A stretch of DNA of 64,000 nt from Tupaia tana. Its lineage: Eukaryota; Chordata; Mammalia; Scandentia; Tupaiidae. The position numbers and the translations under genes were made by a program. Shown here one piece after another: positions 37,201-48,500 of this stretch. Below the pieces are notes generated by a model. That model ran no database searches, had not been told where the DNA came from, and saw nothing but the letters and a program-made list of their open reading frames with translations. Each line of letters begins with the position of its first letter. The stretch's first letter is position 1. The stretch covers positions 28,917-92,916 of the forward strand of contig JAKSZU010000512.1 in NCBI GenBank assembly GCA_026018925.1, given 5' to 3'.

Positions 37201-40200
37201 TGGACTGCCAGCAGGCAATAGCGTGTCCTGCAAGCCTCTGGCCAGAAAGGGATACTGAGGGAGGGTCACCTCTGACCCCCACCTCACTTCCAGACCCCCA
37301 GGCCCCAGACTCCACCTTCTAGGTAGGTAGCCAGGATCTCCTTAAGGCGGGGTTTTTTTTTCTCTTTTCTTTTCCCTTGACCCCCCTGCATTCTCTTTTT
37401 AACACCTAGCCCTCCTTCTCCCCCCAGACCTTCCTGGACTGCCAGCAGGCAATAGCGTGTCCTGCAAGCCTCTGGCCAGCAATGGATACTGAGGGAGGGT
37501 CACCTCTGACCCCCACCTCACTTCCAGACCCCCAGGCCCCAGACTCCACCTTCTAGACCTTCCTGGACTGCCAGCAGGCAATAGCGTGTCCTGCAAGCCT
37601 CTGGCCAGCAAGGGATACTGAGGGAGGGTCACCTCTGACCCCCACCTCACTTCCAGACCCCCAGGCCCCAGACTCCACCTTCTAGGTAGGTAGCCAGGAT
37701 CTCCTTAAGGCGGGGTTTTTTTTCTCTTTTCTTTTCCCTTGAACCCCCTGCATTCTCTTTTTAACACCTAGCCCTCCTTCTCCCCCCAGACCTTCCTGGA
37801 CTGCTAGCAGGCAATAGCGTGTCCTGCAAGCCTCTGGCCAGCAAGGGATACTGAGGGAGGGTCACCTCTGACCCCCACCTCACTTCCAGACCCCCAGGCC
37901 CCAGACTCCACCTTCTAGGTAGGTAGCCAGGATCTCCTTAAGGCGGGGTTTTTTTTCTCTTTTCTTTTCCCTTGACCCCCCTGCATTCTCTTTTTAACAC
38001 CTAGCCCTCCTTCTCCCCCCAGACCTTCCTGGACTGCCAGCAGGCAATAGCGTGTCCTGCAAGCCTCTGGCCAGCAAGGGATACTGAGGGAGGGTCACCT
38101 CTGACCCCCACCTCACTTCCAGACCCCCAGGCCCCAGACTCCACCTTCTAGGTAGGTAGCCAGGATCTCCTTAAGGCGGGGTTTTTTTTTCTCTTTCCTT
38201 TTCCCTTGACCCCCCTGCATTCTCTTTTTAACACCTAGCCCTCCTTCTCCCCCCAGACCTTCCTGGACTGCCAGCAGGCATTAGCGTGTCCTGCAAGCCT
38301 CTCGCCAGCAAGGGATACTGAGGGAGGGTCACCTCTGACCCCCACCTCACTTCCAGACCCCCAGGCCCCAGACTCCACCTTCTAGGTAGGTAGCCAGGAT
38401 CTCCTTAAGGCGGGGTTTTTTTTCTCTTTTCTTTTCCCTTGACCCCCCTGCATTCTCTTTTTAACACCTAGCCCTCCTTCTCCCCCCAGAACTTCCTGGA
38501 CTGCCAGCAGGCAATAGCGTGTCCTGCAAGCCTCTGGCCAGCAAGGGATACTGAGGGAGGGTCACCTCTGACCCCCACCTCACTTCCAGACCTCCAGGCC
38601 CCAGACTCCAACTTCTAGGTAGGTAGCCAGGATCTCCTTAAGGCGGGGTTTTTTTTTCTCTTTTCTTTTCCCTTGACCCCCCTGATTTCTCTTTTTAACA
38701 CCTAGCCCTCCTTCTCCCCCCAGACCTTCCTGGACTGCCAGCAGGCAATAGCGTGTCCTGCAAGCCTCTGGCCAGCAAGGGATACTGAGGGAGGGTCCCC
38801 TCTGACCCCCACCTCACTTCCAGACCCCCAGGACCCAGACTCCACCTTCTAGACCTTCCTGGACTGCCAGCAGGCAATAGCGTGTCCTGCAAGCCTCTGG
38901 CCAGCAAGGGATACTGAGGGAGGGTCACCTCTGACCCCCACCTCACTTCCAGACCCCCAGGCCCCAGACTCCACCTTCTAGACCTTCCTGGACTGCCAGC
39001 AGGCAATAGCGTGTCCTGCAAGCCTCTGGCCAGCAAGGGATACTGAGGGAGGGTCACCTCTGACTCCCACCTCACTTCCAGACCCCCAGGCCCCAGACTC
39101 CACCTTCTAGGTAGGTAGCCAGGATCTCCTTAAGGCGGGCTTTTTTTTCTCTTTTCTTTTCCCTTGAACCCCCTGCATTCTCTTTTTAACACCTAGCCCT
39201 CCTTCTCCCCCCAGACCTTCCTGGACTGCCAGCAGGCAATAGCGTGTCCTGCAAGCCTCTGGCCAGCAAGGGATACTGAGGGAGGGTCACCTCTGACCCC
39301 CACCTCACTTCCAGACCCCCAGGCCCCAGACTCCACCTTCTAGGTAGGTAGCCAGGATCTCCTTAAGGCGGGGGTTTTTTTTCTCTTTTCTTTTCCCTTG
39401 AACCCCCTGCATTCTCTTTTTAACACCTAGCCCTCCTTCTCCCCCCAGACCTTCCTGGACTGCCAGCAGGCAATAGCGTGTCCTGCAAGCCTCTGGCCAG
39501 CAAGGGATACTGAGGGAGGGTCACCTCTGACCCCCACCTCACTTCCAGACCCCCAGGCCCCAGACTCCACCTTCTAGGTAGGTAGCCAGGATCTCCTTAA
39601 GGCGGGTTTTTTTTTTCTCTTTTCTTTTCCCTTGACCCCCCTGCATTCTCTTTTTAACACCTAGCCCTCCTTCTCCCCCCAGACCTTCCTGGACTGCCAG
39701 CAGGCAATAGCGTGTCTTGCAAGCCTCTGGCCAGCAAGGGATACTGAGGGAGGGTCACCTCTGACCCCCACCTCACTTCCAGACCCCCAGGCCCCAGACT
39801 CCACCTTCTAGGTAGGTAGCCAGGATCTCCTTAAGGCGGGGTTTTTTTTTTTTTCTTTTCCCTTGACCCCCCTGCATTCTCTTTTTAACACCTAGCCCTC
39901 CTTCTCCCCCCAGAGCTTCCTGGACTGCCAGCAGGCAATAGCGTGTCCTGCAAGCCTCTGGCCAGCAAGGGATACTGAGGGAGGGTCACCTCTGACCCCC
40001 ACCTCACTTCCAGACCCCCAGGCCCCAGACTCCACCTTCTAGGTAGGTAGCCAGGATCTCCTTAAGGCGGGGTTTTTTTTCTCTTTTCTTTTCCCTTGAC
40101 CCCCCTGCATTCTCTTTTTAACACCTAGCCCTCCTTCTCCCCCCAGACCTTCCTGGACTGCCAGCAGGCAATAGCGTGTCCTGCAAGCCTCTGGCCAGCA

Positions 40201-42323
40201 AGGGATACTGAGGGAGGGTCACCTCTGACCCCCACCTCACTTCCAGACCCCCAGGCCCCAGACTCCACCTTCTAGGTAGGTAGCCAGGATCTCCTTAAGG
40301 CGGGGTTTTATTTTCTCTTTTCTTTTCCCTTGACCCCCCTGCATTCTCTTTTTAACACCTAGCCCTCCTTCTCCCCCCAGACCTTCCTGGACTGCCAGCA
40401 GGCAATAGCGTGTCCTGCAAGCCTCTGGCCAGCAAGGGATACTGAGGGAGGGTCACCTCTGACCCCCCACCTCACTTCCAGACCCCCAGGCCCCAGACTC
40501 CACCTTCTAGACCTTCCTGGACTGCCAGCAGGCAATAGCGTGTCCTGCAAGCCTCTGGCCAGCAAGGGATACTGAGGGAGGGTCACCTCTGACCCCCACC
40601 TCACTTCCAGACCCCCAGGCCCCAGACTCCACCTTCTAGGTAGGTAGCCAGGATCTCCTTAAGGCGGGATTTTTTTTCTCTTTTCTTTTCCCTTGAACCC
40701 CCTGCATTCTCTTTTTAACACCTAGCCCTCCTTCTCCCCCCAGAACTTCCTGGACTGCCAGCAGGCAATAGCGTGTCCTGCAAGCCTCTGGCCAGCAAGG
40801 GATACTGAGGGAGGGTCACCTCTGACCCCCACCTCACTTCCAGACCCCCAGGCCCCAGACTCCACCTTCTAGGTAGGTAGCCAGGATCTCCTTAAGGCGG
40901 GGTTTTTTTTCTCTTTTCTTTTCACTTGACCCCCCTGCATTCTCTTTTTAACACCTAGCCCTCCTTCTCCCCCCAGACCTTCCTGGACTGCCAGCAGGCA
41001 ATAGCGTGTCCTGCAAGCCTCTGGCCAGCAAGGGATACTGAGGGAGGGTCACCTCTGACCCCCACCTCACTTCCAGACACCCAGGCCCCCGACTCCACCT
41101 TCTAGACCTTCCTGGACTGCCAGCAGGCAATAGCGTGTCCTGCAAGCCTCTGGCCAGCAAGGGATACTGAGGGAGGGTCACCTCTGACCCCCACCTCACT
41201 TCCAGACCCCCAGGCCCCAGACTCCACCTTCTAGGTAGGTAGCCAGGATCTCCTTAAGGCGGGGTTTTTTTTTCTCTTTTCTTTTCCCTTGAACCCCCTG
41301 CATTCTCTTTTTAACACCTAGCCCTCCTTCTCCCCCCAGACCTTCCTGGACTGCCAGCAGGCAATAGCGTGTCCTGCAAGCCTCTGGCCAGCAAGGGATA
41401 CTGAGAGAGGGTCACCTCTGACCCCCACCTCACTTCCAGACCCCCAGGCCCCAGACTCCACCTTCTAGGTAGGTAGCCAGGATCTCCTTAAGGCGGGGTT
41501 TTTTTTTCTCTTTTCTTTTCCCTTGACCCCCCTGCATTCTCTTTTTAACACCTAGCCCTCCTTCTCCCCCCAGACCTTCCTGGACTGCCAGCAGGCAATA
41601 GCGTGTCCTGCAAGCCTCTGGCCAGCAAGGGATACTGAGGGAGGGTCACCTCTGACCCCCACCTCACTTCCAGACCCCCAGGCCCCAGACTCCACCTTCT
41701 AGGTAGGTAGCCAGGATCTCCTTAAGGCGGGGTTTTTTTTTCTCTTTTCTTTTCCCTTGACCCCCCTGCATTCTCTTTTTAACACCTAGCCCTCCTTCTC
41801 CCCCCAGACCTTCCTGGACTGCCAGCAGGCAATAGCGTGTCCTGCAAGCCTCTGGCCAGCAAGGGATACTGAGGGAGGGTCACCTCTGACCCCCACCTCA
41901 CTTCCAGACCCCCAGGCCCCAGACTCCACCTTCTAGACCTTCCTGGACAGCCAGCAGGCAATAGCATGTCCTGCAAGGCTCTGGCCAGCAAGGGATACTG
42001 AGGGAGGGTCACCTCTGACCCCCACCTCACTTCCAGACCCCCAGGCCCCAGACTCCACCTTCTAGAACTTCCTGGACTGCCAGCAGGCAATAGCGTGTCC
42101 TGCAAGCCTCTGGCCCGCAAGGGATACTGAGGGAAGGTCACCTCTGACCCCCACCTCACTTCCAGACCCCCAGGCCCCAGACTCCACCTTCTAGACCTTC
42201 CTGGACTGCCAGCAGGCAATAGCGTGTCCTGCAAGCCTCTGGCCAGCAAGGGATACTGAGGGAGGGTCACCTCTGACCCCCACCTCACTTCCAGACCCCC
42301 AGGCCCCAGACTCCACCTTCTAG
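34214..42323 (+). repeat. 8.1-kb copy of the 10.8-kb block at 23162-33980
   Basis: A-run order and private variants follow 23162-33980: first at an offset of about 11.05-11.07 kb, then about 8.34 kb for the end part (41703-42323 versus 33361-33980). The difference equals one 2.49-kb repeat plus one A+B unit, the one with the TTCTTTCTCCAGATC acceptor. Shared markers include GTATGTAG, GGCCAGAAAGG, GCAATGG, GACTGCTAGC, CCTGATTTCTC, GGGTCCCC, the T15 tract and TTTTATTTTC. Confidence 0.88.
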
Positions 42324-42331
42324 GTAGGTAG
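42324..42331 (+). other. 5' splice-donor-like start of B (example)
   Basis: The A/B boundary reads CTAG|GTAGGTAG, a good match to a vertebrate donor (AG|GTRAGT) and repeated at nearly all 199 B copies. Exceptions seen: CTAGGTAGCC at 28051, GTATGTAG at 25800 and 36856 (still donor-like), GTAGTTAG at 21015 and 62585, and an A-end change (CTAAG) before 53010. Whether any is used in RNA is unknown. Confidence 0.45.
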
Positions 42332-42353
42332 CCAGGATCTCCTTAAGGCGGGG

Positions 42354-42378
42354 TTTTTTTTCTCTTTTCTTTTCCCTT
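42354..42378 (+). other. 25-nt pure pyrimidine tract in B (example)
   Basis: An unbroken T/C run follows the GGGG in each B: eight or nine T, then CTC, four T, C, four T, CCC and TT. The opposite strand is pure purine. Tracts of this sort can form intramolecular triplex DNA and are slippage-prone, which fits the variable T count. In three related copies (about 28780, 31267, 39841) the CTC is lost, giving about 15 T in a row. It is repeated about 199 times at spacings of 233 bp or more. Confidence 0.7.
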
Positions 42379-42393
42379 GACCCCCCTGCATTC

Positions 42394-42427
42394 TCTTTTT
42401 AACACCTAGCCCTCCTTCTCCCCCCAG
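42394..42427 (+). other. Branch-point-like and 3' splice-acceptor-like end of B (example)
   Basis: TTTTTAAC places a candidate branch adenosine 25 nt before the end of B. It is followed by ACACCTAG, a mostly C/T stretch (CCCTCCTTCTCCCCCC) and the terminal AG. The arrangement fits the usual spacing of branch site, polypyrimidine tract and acceptor. Units near 324, 3100, 8020, 10790 and 15110 end in CCAAG instead. Units near 29915 and 32398 end TTCTTTCTCCAG, still acceptor-like. Function is inference only. Confidence 0.4.
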
Positions 42428-42556
42428 ACCTTCCTGGACTGCCAGCAGGCAATAGCGTGTCCTGCAAGCCTCTGGCCAGCAAGGGATACTGAGGGAGGGT
42501 CACCTCTGACCCCCACCTCACTTCCAGACCCCCAGGCCCCAGACTCCACCTTCTAG
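42428..42556 (+). repeat. Representative module A (129 bp consensus copy)
   Basis: This copy matches the common form and is followed directly by a second A (42557-42685). It is about 62% GC with a single CpG (in AGCGTG). Its length is 43 codons, so tandem A runs keep frame. Each + frame holds a stop: a terminal TAG in frame 1, TAG after AGGCAA in frame 2, and TGA after GGATAC in frame 3. One minus frame is open throughout. Recurrent variants include GGAAGGCC, GACAGCC with CATGTCC, GGCCCGCAAG, GTGATACTG with GAGTGTC, GACCACCACC and CAGGTCCC. These serve as subtype markers along the array. Confidence 0.95.
42497..42512. promoter_or_regulatory. GGGTCA/TGACCC inverted repeat with 4-bp spacer (example, in each A)
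   Basis: Bases 70-85 of A read GGGTCA-CCTC-TGACCC, a perfect 6-bp inverted repeat. Each arm resembles the AGGTCA half-site bound by nuclear receptors. Classical oestrogen-type elements use a 3-bp spacer, so a 4-bp spacer is not the standard arrangement. It is present in most A copies and broken by variants such as GACCACC (about 1037, 8728, 11498), GATCGCC (about 51, 2820, 7743) and GAGTGTC. Binding is untested; this may be simple sequence composition. Confidence 0.3.
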
Positions 42557-45500
42557 ACCTTCCTGGACTGCCAGCAGGCAATAGCGTGTCCTGCAAGCCT
42601 CTGGCCAGCAAGGGATACTGAGGGAGGGTCACCTCTGACCCCCACCTCACTTCCAGACCCCCAGGCCCCAGACTCCACCTTCTAGGTAGGTAGCCAGGAT
42701 CTCCTTAAGGCGGGGTTTTTTTTCTCTTTTCTTTTCCCTTGACCCCCCTGCTTTCTCTTTTTAACACCGAGCCCTCCTTCTCCCCCCAGACCTTCCTGGA
42801 CTGCCAGCAGGCAATAGCGTGTCCTGCAAGCCTCTGGCCAGCAAGGGATACTGAGGGAGGGTCACCTCTGACCCCCACCTCACTTCCAGACCCCCAGGCC
42901 CCAGACTCCACCTTCTAGGTAGGTAGCCAGGATCTCCTTAAGGCGGGGTTTTTTTTCTCTTTTCTTTTCCCTTGACCCCCCTGCATTCTCTTTTTAACAC
43001 CTAGCCCTCCTTCTCCCCCCAGACCTTCCTGGACTGCCAGCAGGCAATAGCGTGTCCTGCAAGCCTCTGGCCAGCAAGGGATACTGAGGGAGGGTCACCT
43101 CTGACCCCCACCTCACTTCCAGACCCCCAGGCCCCAGACTCCACCTTCTAGACCTTCCTGGACTGCCAGCAGGCAATAGCGTGTCCTGCAAGCCTCTGGC
43201 CAGCAAGGGATACTGAGGGAGGGTCACCTCTGACCCCCACCTCACTTCCAGACCCCCAGGCCCCAGACTCCACCTTCTAGACCTTCCTGGACTGCCAGCA
43301 GGCAATAGCGTGTCCTGCAAGCCTCTGGCCAGCAAGGGATACTGAGGGAGGGTCACCTCTGACCCCCACCTCACTTCCAGACCCTCAGGCCCCAGACTCC
43401 ACCTTCTAGGTAGGTAGCCAGGATCTCCTTAAGGCGGGGTTTTTTTTCTCTTTTCTTTTCCCTTGACCCCCCTGCATTCTCTTTTTAACACCTAGCCCTC
43501 CTTCTCCCCCCAGACCTTCCTGGACTGCCAGCAGGCAATAGCGTGTCCTGCAAGCCTCTGGCCAGCAAGGGATACTGAGGGAGGGTCACCTCTGACCCCC
43601 ACCTCACTTCCAGACCCCCAGGCCCCAGACTCCACCTTCTAGACCTTCCTGGACTGCCAGCAGGCAATAGCGTGTCCTGCAAGCCTCTGGCCAGCAAGGG
43701 AAACTGAGGGAGGGTCACCTCTGACCCCCACCTCACTTCCAGACCCCCAGGCCCCAGACTCCACCTTCTAGACCTTCCTGGACTGCCAGCAGGCAATAGC
43801 GTGTCCTGCAAGCCTCTGGCCAGCAAGGGATACTGAGGGAGGGTCACCTCTGACCCCCACCTCACTTCCAGACCCCCAGGCCCCAGACTCCACCTTCTAG
43901 GTAGGTAGCCAGGATCTCCTTAAGGCGGGGTTTTTTTTCTCTTTTCTTTTCCCTTGACCCCCCTGCATTCTCTTTTTAACACCTAGCCCTCCTTCTCCCC
44001 CCAGACCTTCCTGGACTGCCAGCAGGCAATAGCGTGTCCTGGAAGCCTCTGGCCAGCAAGGGATACTGAGGGAGGGTCACCACTGACCCCCACCTCACTT
44101 CCAGACCCCCAGGCCCCAGACTCCACCTTCTAGGTAGGTAGCCAGGATCTCCTTAAGGCGGGGTTTTTTTTCTCTTTTCTTTTCCCTTGACCCCCCTGCA
44201 TTCTCTTTTTAACACCTAGCCCTCCTTCTCCCCCCAGACCTTCCTGGACTGCCAGCAGGCAATAGCGTGTCCTGCAAGCCTCTGTCCAGCAAGGGATACT
44301 GAGGGAGGGTCACCTCTGACCCCCACCTCACTTCCAGACCCCCAGGCCCCAGACTCCACCTTCTAGGTAGGTAGCCAGGATCTCCTTAAGGCGGGGTTTT
44401 TTTTTCTCTTTTCTTTTCCCTTGACCCCCCTGCATTCTCTTTTTAACACCTAGCCCTCCTTCTCCCACCAGACCTTCCTGGACTGCCAGCAGGCAATAGC
44501 GTGTCCTGCAAGCCTCTGGCCAGCAAGGGATACTGAGGGAGGGTCACCTCTGACCCCCACCTCACTTCCAGACCCCCAGGCCCCAGACTCCACCTTCTAG
44601 GTAGGTAGCCAGGATCTCCTTAAGGCGGGGTTTTTTTTCTCTTTTCTTTTCCCTTGACCCCCCTGCATTCTCTTTTTAACACCTAGCCCTCCTTCTCCCC
44701 CCAGACCTTCCTGGACTGCCAGCAGGCAATAGCGTGTCCTGCAAGCCTCTGGCCAGCAAGGGATACTGAGGGAGGGTCACCTCTGACCCCCACCTCACTT
44801 CCAGACCCCCAGGCCCCAGACTCCACCTTCTAGACCTTCCTGGACAGCCAGCAGGCAATAGCATGTCCTGCAAGCCTCTGGCCAGCAAGGGATACTGCGG
44901 GAGGGTCACCTCTGACGCCCACCTCACTTCCAGACCCCCAGGCCCCAGACTCCACCTTCTAGATCTTCCTGGACTGCCAGCAGGCCATAGCGTGTCCTGC
45001 AAGCCTCTGGCCAGCAAGGGATACTGAGGGAGGGGTCACCTCTGACCCCCACCTCACTTCCAGACCCCCAGGCCCCAGACTCCACCTTCTAGACCTTCCT
45101 GGACTGCCAGCAGGCAATAGCGTGTCCTGCAAGCCTCTGGCCAGCAAGGGATACTGAGGGAGGGTCACCTCTGACCCCCACCTCACTTCCAGACCCCCAG
45201 GCCCCAGACTCCACCTTCTAGACCTTCCTGGACTGCCAGCAGGCAATAGCGTGTCCTGCAAGCCTCTGGCCAGCAAGGGATACTGAGGGAGGGTCACCTC
45301 TGACCCCCACCTCACTTCCAGACCCCCATGCCCCAGACTCCACCTTCTAGGTAGGTAGCCAGGATCTCCTTAAGGCGGGGTTTTTTTTTCTCTTTTCTTT
45401 TCCCTTGACCCCCCTGCATTCTCTTTTTCACACCTAGCCCTCCTTCTCCCCCCAGACCTTCCTGGACTGCCAGCAGGCAATAGCGTGTCCTGCAAGCCTC

Positions 45501-48500
45501 TGGCCAGCAAGGGATACTGAGGGAGGGTCACCTCTGACCCCCACCTCACTTCCAGACCCCCAGGCCCCAGACTCCACCTTCTAGACCTTCCTGGACAGCC
45601 AGCAGGCAATAGCATGTCCTGCAAGCCTCTGGCCAGCAAGGGATACTGAGGGAGGGTCACCTCTGACCCCCACCTCACTTCCAGACCCCCAGGCCCCAGA
45701 CTCCACCTTCTAGACCTTCCTGGACTGCCAGCAGGCAATAGCGTGTCCTGCAAGCCTCTGGCCCGCAAGGGATACTGAGGGAGGGTCACCTCTGACCCCC
45801 ACCTCACTTCCAGACCCCCAGGCCCCAGACTCCACCTTCTAGACCTTCCTGGACTGCCAGCAGGCAATAGCGTGTCCTGCAAGCCTCTGGCCAGCAAGGG
45901 ATACTGAGGGAGGGTCACCTCTGACCCCCACCTCACTTCCAGACCCCCAGGCCCCAGTCTCCACCTTCTAGGTAGGTAGCCAGGATCTCCTTAAGGCGGG
46001 GTTTTTTTTTCTCTTTTCTTTTCCCTTGACCCCCCTGCATTCTCTTTTTAACACCTAGCCCTCCTTCTCCCCCCAGACCTTCCTGGACTGCCAGCAGGCA
46101 ATAGCGTGTCCTGCAAGCCTCTGGCCAGCAAGGGATACTGAGGGAGGGTCACCTCTGACCCCCACCTCACTTCCAGACCCCCAGGCCCCAGACTCCACCT
46201 TCTACGTAGGTAGCCAGGATCTCCTTAAGGCGGGTTTTTTTTTCTCTTTTCTTTTCCCTTGACCCCCCTGCATTCTCTTTTTAACACCTAGCCCTCCTTC
46301 TCCCCCCCAGACCTTCCTGGACTGCCAGCAGGCAATAGCGTGTCCTGCAAGGCCTCTGGCCAGCAAGGGATACTGAGGGAGGGTCACCTCTGACCGCCAC
46401 CTCACTTACAGACCCCCAGGCCCCAGACTCCACCTTCTAGGTAGGTAGCCAGGATCTCCTTAAGGCGGGGTTTTTTTTCTCTTTTCTTTTCCCTTGACCC
46501 CCCTGCATTCTCTTTTTAACACCTAGCCCTCCTTCTCCCCACAGACCTTCCTGGACTGCCAGCAGGCAATAGCGTGTCCTGCAAGCCTCTGGCCAGCAAG
46601 GGATACTGAGGGAGGGTCACCTCTGACCCCCACCTCACTTCCAGACCCCCAGGGCCCTGACTCCACCTTCTAGACCTTCCTGGACAGCCAGCAGGCAATA
46701 GCATGTCCTGCAAGCCTCTGGCCAGCAAGGGATACTGAGGGAGGGTCACCTCTGACCCCCACCTCACTTCCAGACCCCCAGGCCCCAGACTCCACCTTCT
46801 AGACCTTCCTGGACTGCCAGCAGGCAATAGCGTGTCCTGCAAGCCTCTGGCCAGCAAGGGATACTGAGGGAGGGTCACCTCTGACCCCCAACTCACTTCC
46901 AGACCCCCAGGCCCCAGACTCCACCTTCTAGACCTTCCTGGACAGCCAGCAGGCAATAGCATGTCCTGCAAGCCTCTGGCCAGCAAGGGATACTGAGGGA
47001 GGGTCACCTCTGACCCCCACCTCACTTCCAGACCCCCAGGCCCCAGACTCCACCTTCTAGACCTTCCTGGACTGCCAGCAGGCAATAGCGTGTCCTGCAA
47101 GCCTCTGGCCCGCAAGGGATACTGAGGGAGGGTCACCTCTGACCCCCACCTCACTTCCAGACCCCCAGGCCCCAGACTCCACCTTCTAGACCTTCCTGGA
47201 CTGCCAGCAGGCAATAGCGTGTCCTGCAAGCCTCTGGCCAGCAAGGGATACTGAGGGAGGGTCACCTCTGACCCCCACCTCACTTCCAGACCCCCAGGCC
47301 CCAGACTCCACCTTCTAGGTAGGTAGCCAGGATCTCCTTAAGGCGGGGTTTTTTTTCTCTTTTCTTTTCCCTTTACCCCCCTGCATTCTCTTTTTAACAC
47401 CTAGCCCTCCTTCTCCCCCCAGACCTTCCTGGACTGCCAGCAGGCAATAGCGTGTCCTGCAAGCCTCTGGCCAGCAAGGGATACTGAGGGAGGGTCACCT
47501 CTGACCCCCACCTCACTTTCAGACCCCCAGGCCCCAGACTCCACCTTCTAGGTAGGTAGCCAGGATCTCCTTAAGGCGGGGTTTTTTTTCTCTTTTCTTT
47601 TCCCTTGACCCCCCTGCATTCTCTTTTTAACACCTAGCCCTCCTTCTCCCCCCAGAGCTTCCTGGACTGCCAGCAGGCAATAGCGTGTCCTGCAAGCCTC
47701 TGGCCAGCAAGGGATACTGAGGGAGGGTCACCTCTGACCCCCACCTCACTTCCAGACCCCCAGGCCCCAGACTCCACCTTCTAGGTAGGTAGCCAGGATC
47801 TCCTTAAGGCGGGGTTTTTTTTTCTCTTTTCTTTTCCCTTGACCCCCCCTGCATTCTCTTTTTAACACCTAGCCCTCCTTCTCCCCCCAGACCTTCCTGG
47901 ACTGCCAGCAGGCAATAGCGTGTCCTGCAAGCCTCTGGCCAGCAAGGGATACTGAGGGAGGGTCACCTCTGACCCCCACCTCACTTCCAGACCCCCAGGC
48001 CCCAGACTCCACCTTCTAGGTAGGTAGCCAGGATCTCCTTAAGGCGGGGTTTTTTTTTTCTCTTTTATTTTCCCTTGACCCCCCTGCATTCTCTTTTTAA
48101 CACCTAGCCCTCCTTCTCCCCGCAGACCTTCCTGGACTGCCAGCAGGCAATAGCGTGTCCTGCAAGCCTCTGGCCAGCAAGGGATACTGAGGGAGGGTCA
48201 CCTCTGACCCCCACCTCACTTCCAGACCCCCAGGCCCCAGACTCCACCTTCTAGACCTTCCTGGACAGCCAGCAGGCAATAGCATGTCCTGCAAGCCTCT
48301 GGCCAGCAAGGGATACTGAGGGAGGGTCACCTCTGACCCCCACCTCACTTCCAGACCCCCAGGCCCCAGACTCCACCTTCTAGACCTTCCTGGACTGCCA
48401 GCAGGCAATAGCGTGTCCTGCAAGCCTCTGGCCCGCAAGGGATACTGAGGGAGGGTCACCTCTGACCCCCACCTCACTTCCAGACCCCCAGGCCCCAGAC

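Larger units (their letters stand above)
42324..42427 (+). repeat. Representative module B (104 bp, intron-like)
   Basis: This is a clean copy of B, about 50% GC with a single CpG (AAGGCGGG). Order on the + strand: GTAGGTAG start, CTCCTTAAGG, a G3-4 run, a 25-nt pyrimidine tract, TTGACCCCCC, CTGCATTCTC, TTTTTAACAC, then a C/T-rich end closing in CAG. Two subtypes differ by TTGACCCCCC versus TTGAACCCCC. The G/T boundary slides between GGGG plus 8-9 T and GGG plus 9 T. B is never adjacent to another B, and its removal leaves a perfect A-A junction (CTAG|ACCTTCC). Confidence 0.95.

Noticed and set aside
42324-42427. Module B as a DNA transposon or retroelement insertion
   Set aside because: There are no terminal inverted repeats, poly-A tail or clear target-site duplication beyond the shared AG, and B always sits at the same A junction, so it spreads with the array.
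42324-42427. Module B as an introner-type mobile intron
   Set aside because: The splice-like ends fit, but all copies occupy one site in one array, which tandem duplication explains without mobility. Kept only as the intron-like finding.
42428-42556. CTCF-like site in A (CCAGCAGGCAATAG)
   Set aside because: Only the first bases resemble the CTCF core; the G-rich second half is missing. Too weak to list.
42428-42685. Plus-strand coding in spliced A-A-A
   Set aside because: All three + frames meet a stop within each 129-bp A (TAG at the end, TAG after CAA, TGA after TAC).
46516-47283. 255-residue minus-strand open frame as a repeat protein gene
   Set aside because: It spans a six-A run and exists because A is 129 bp with one stop-free antisense frame. 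Length tracks A number, the ends vary with homopolymer length, and there is no promoter, start context or splice structure on that strand.
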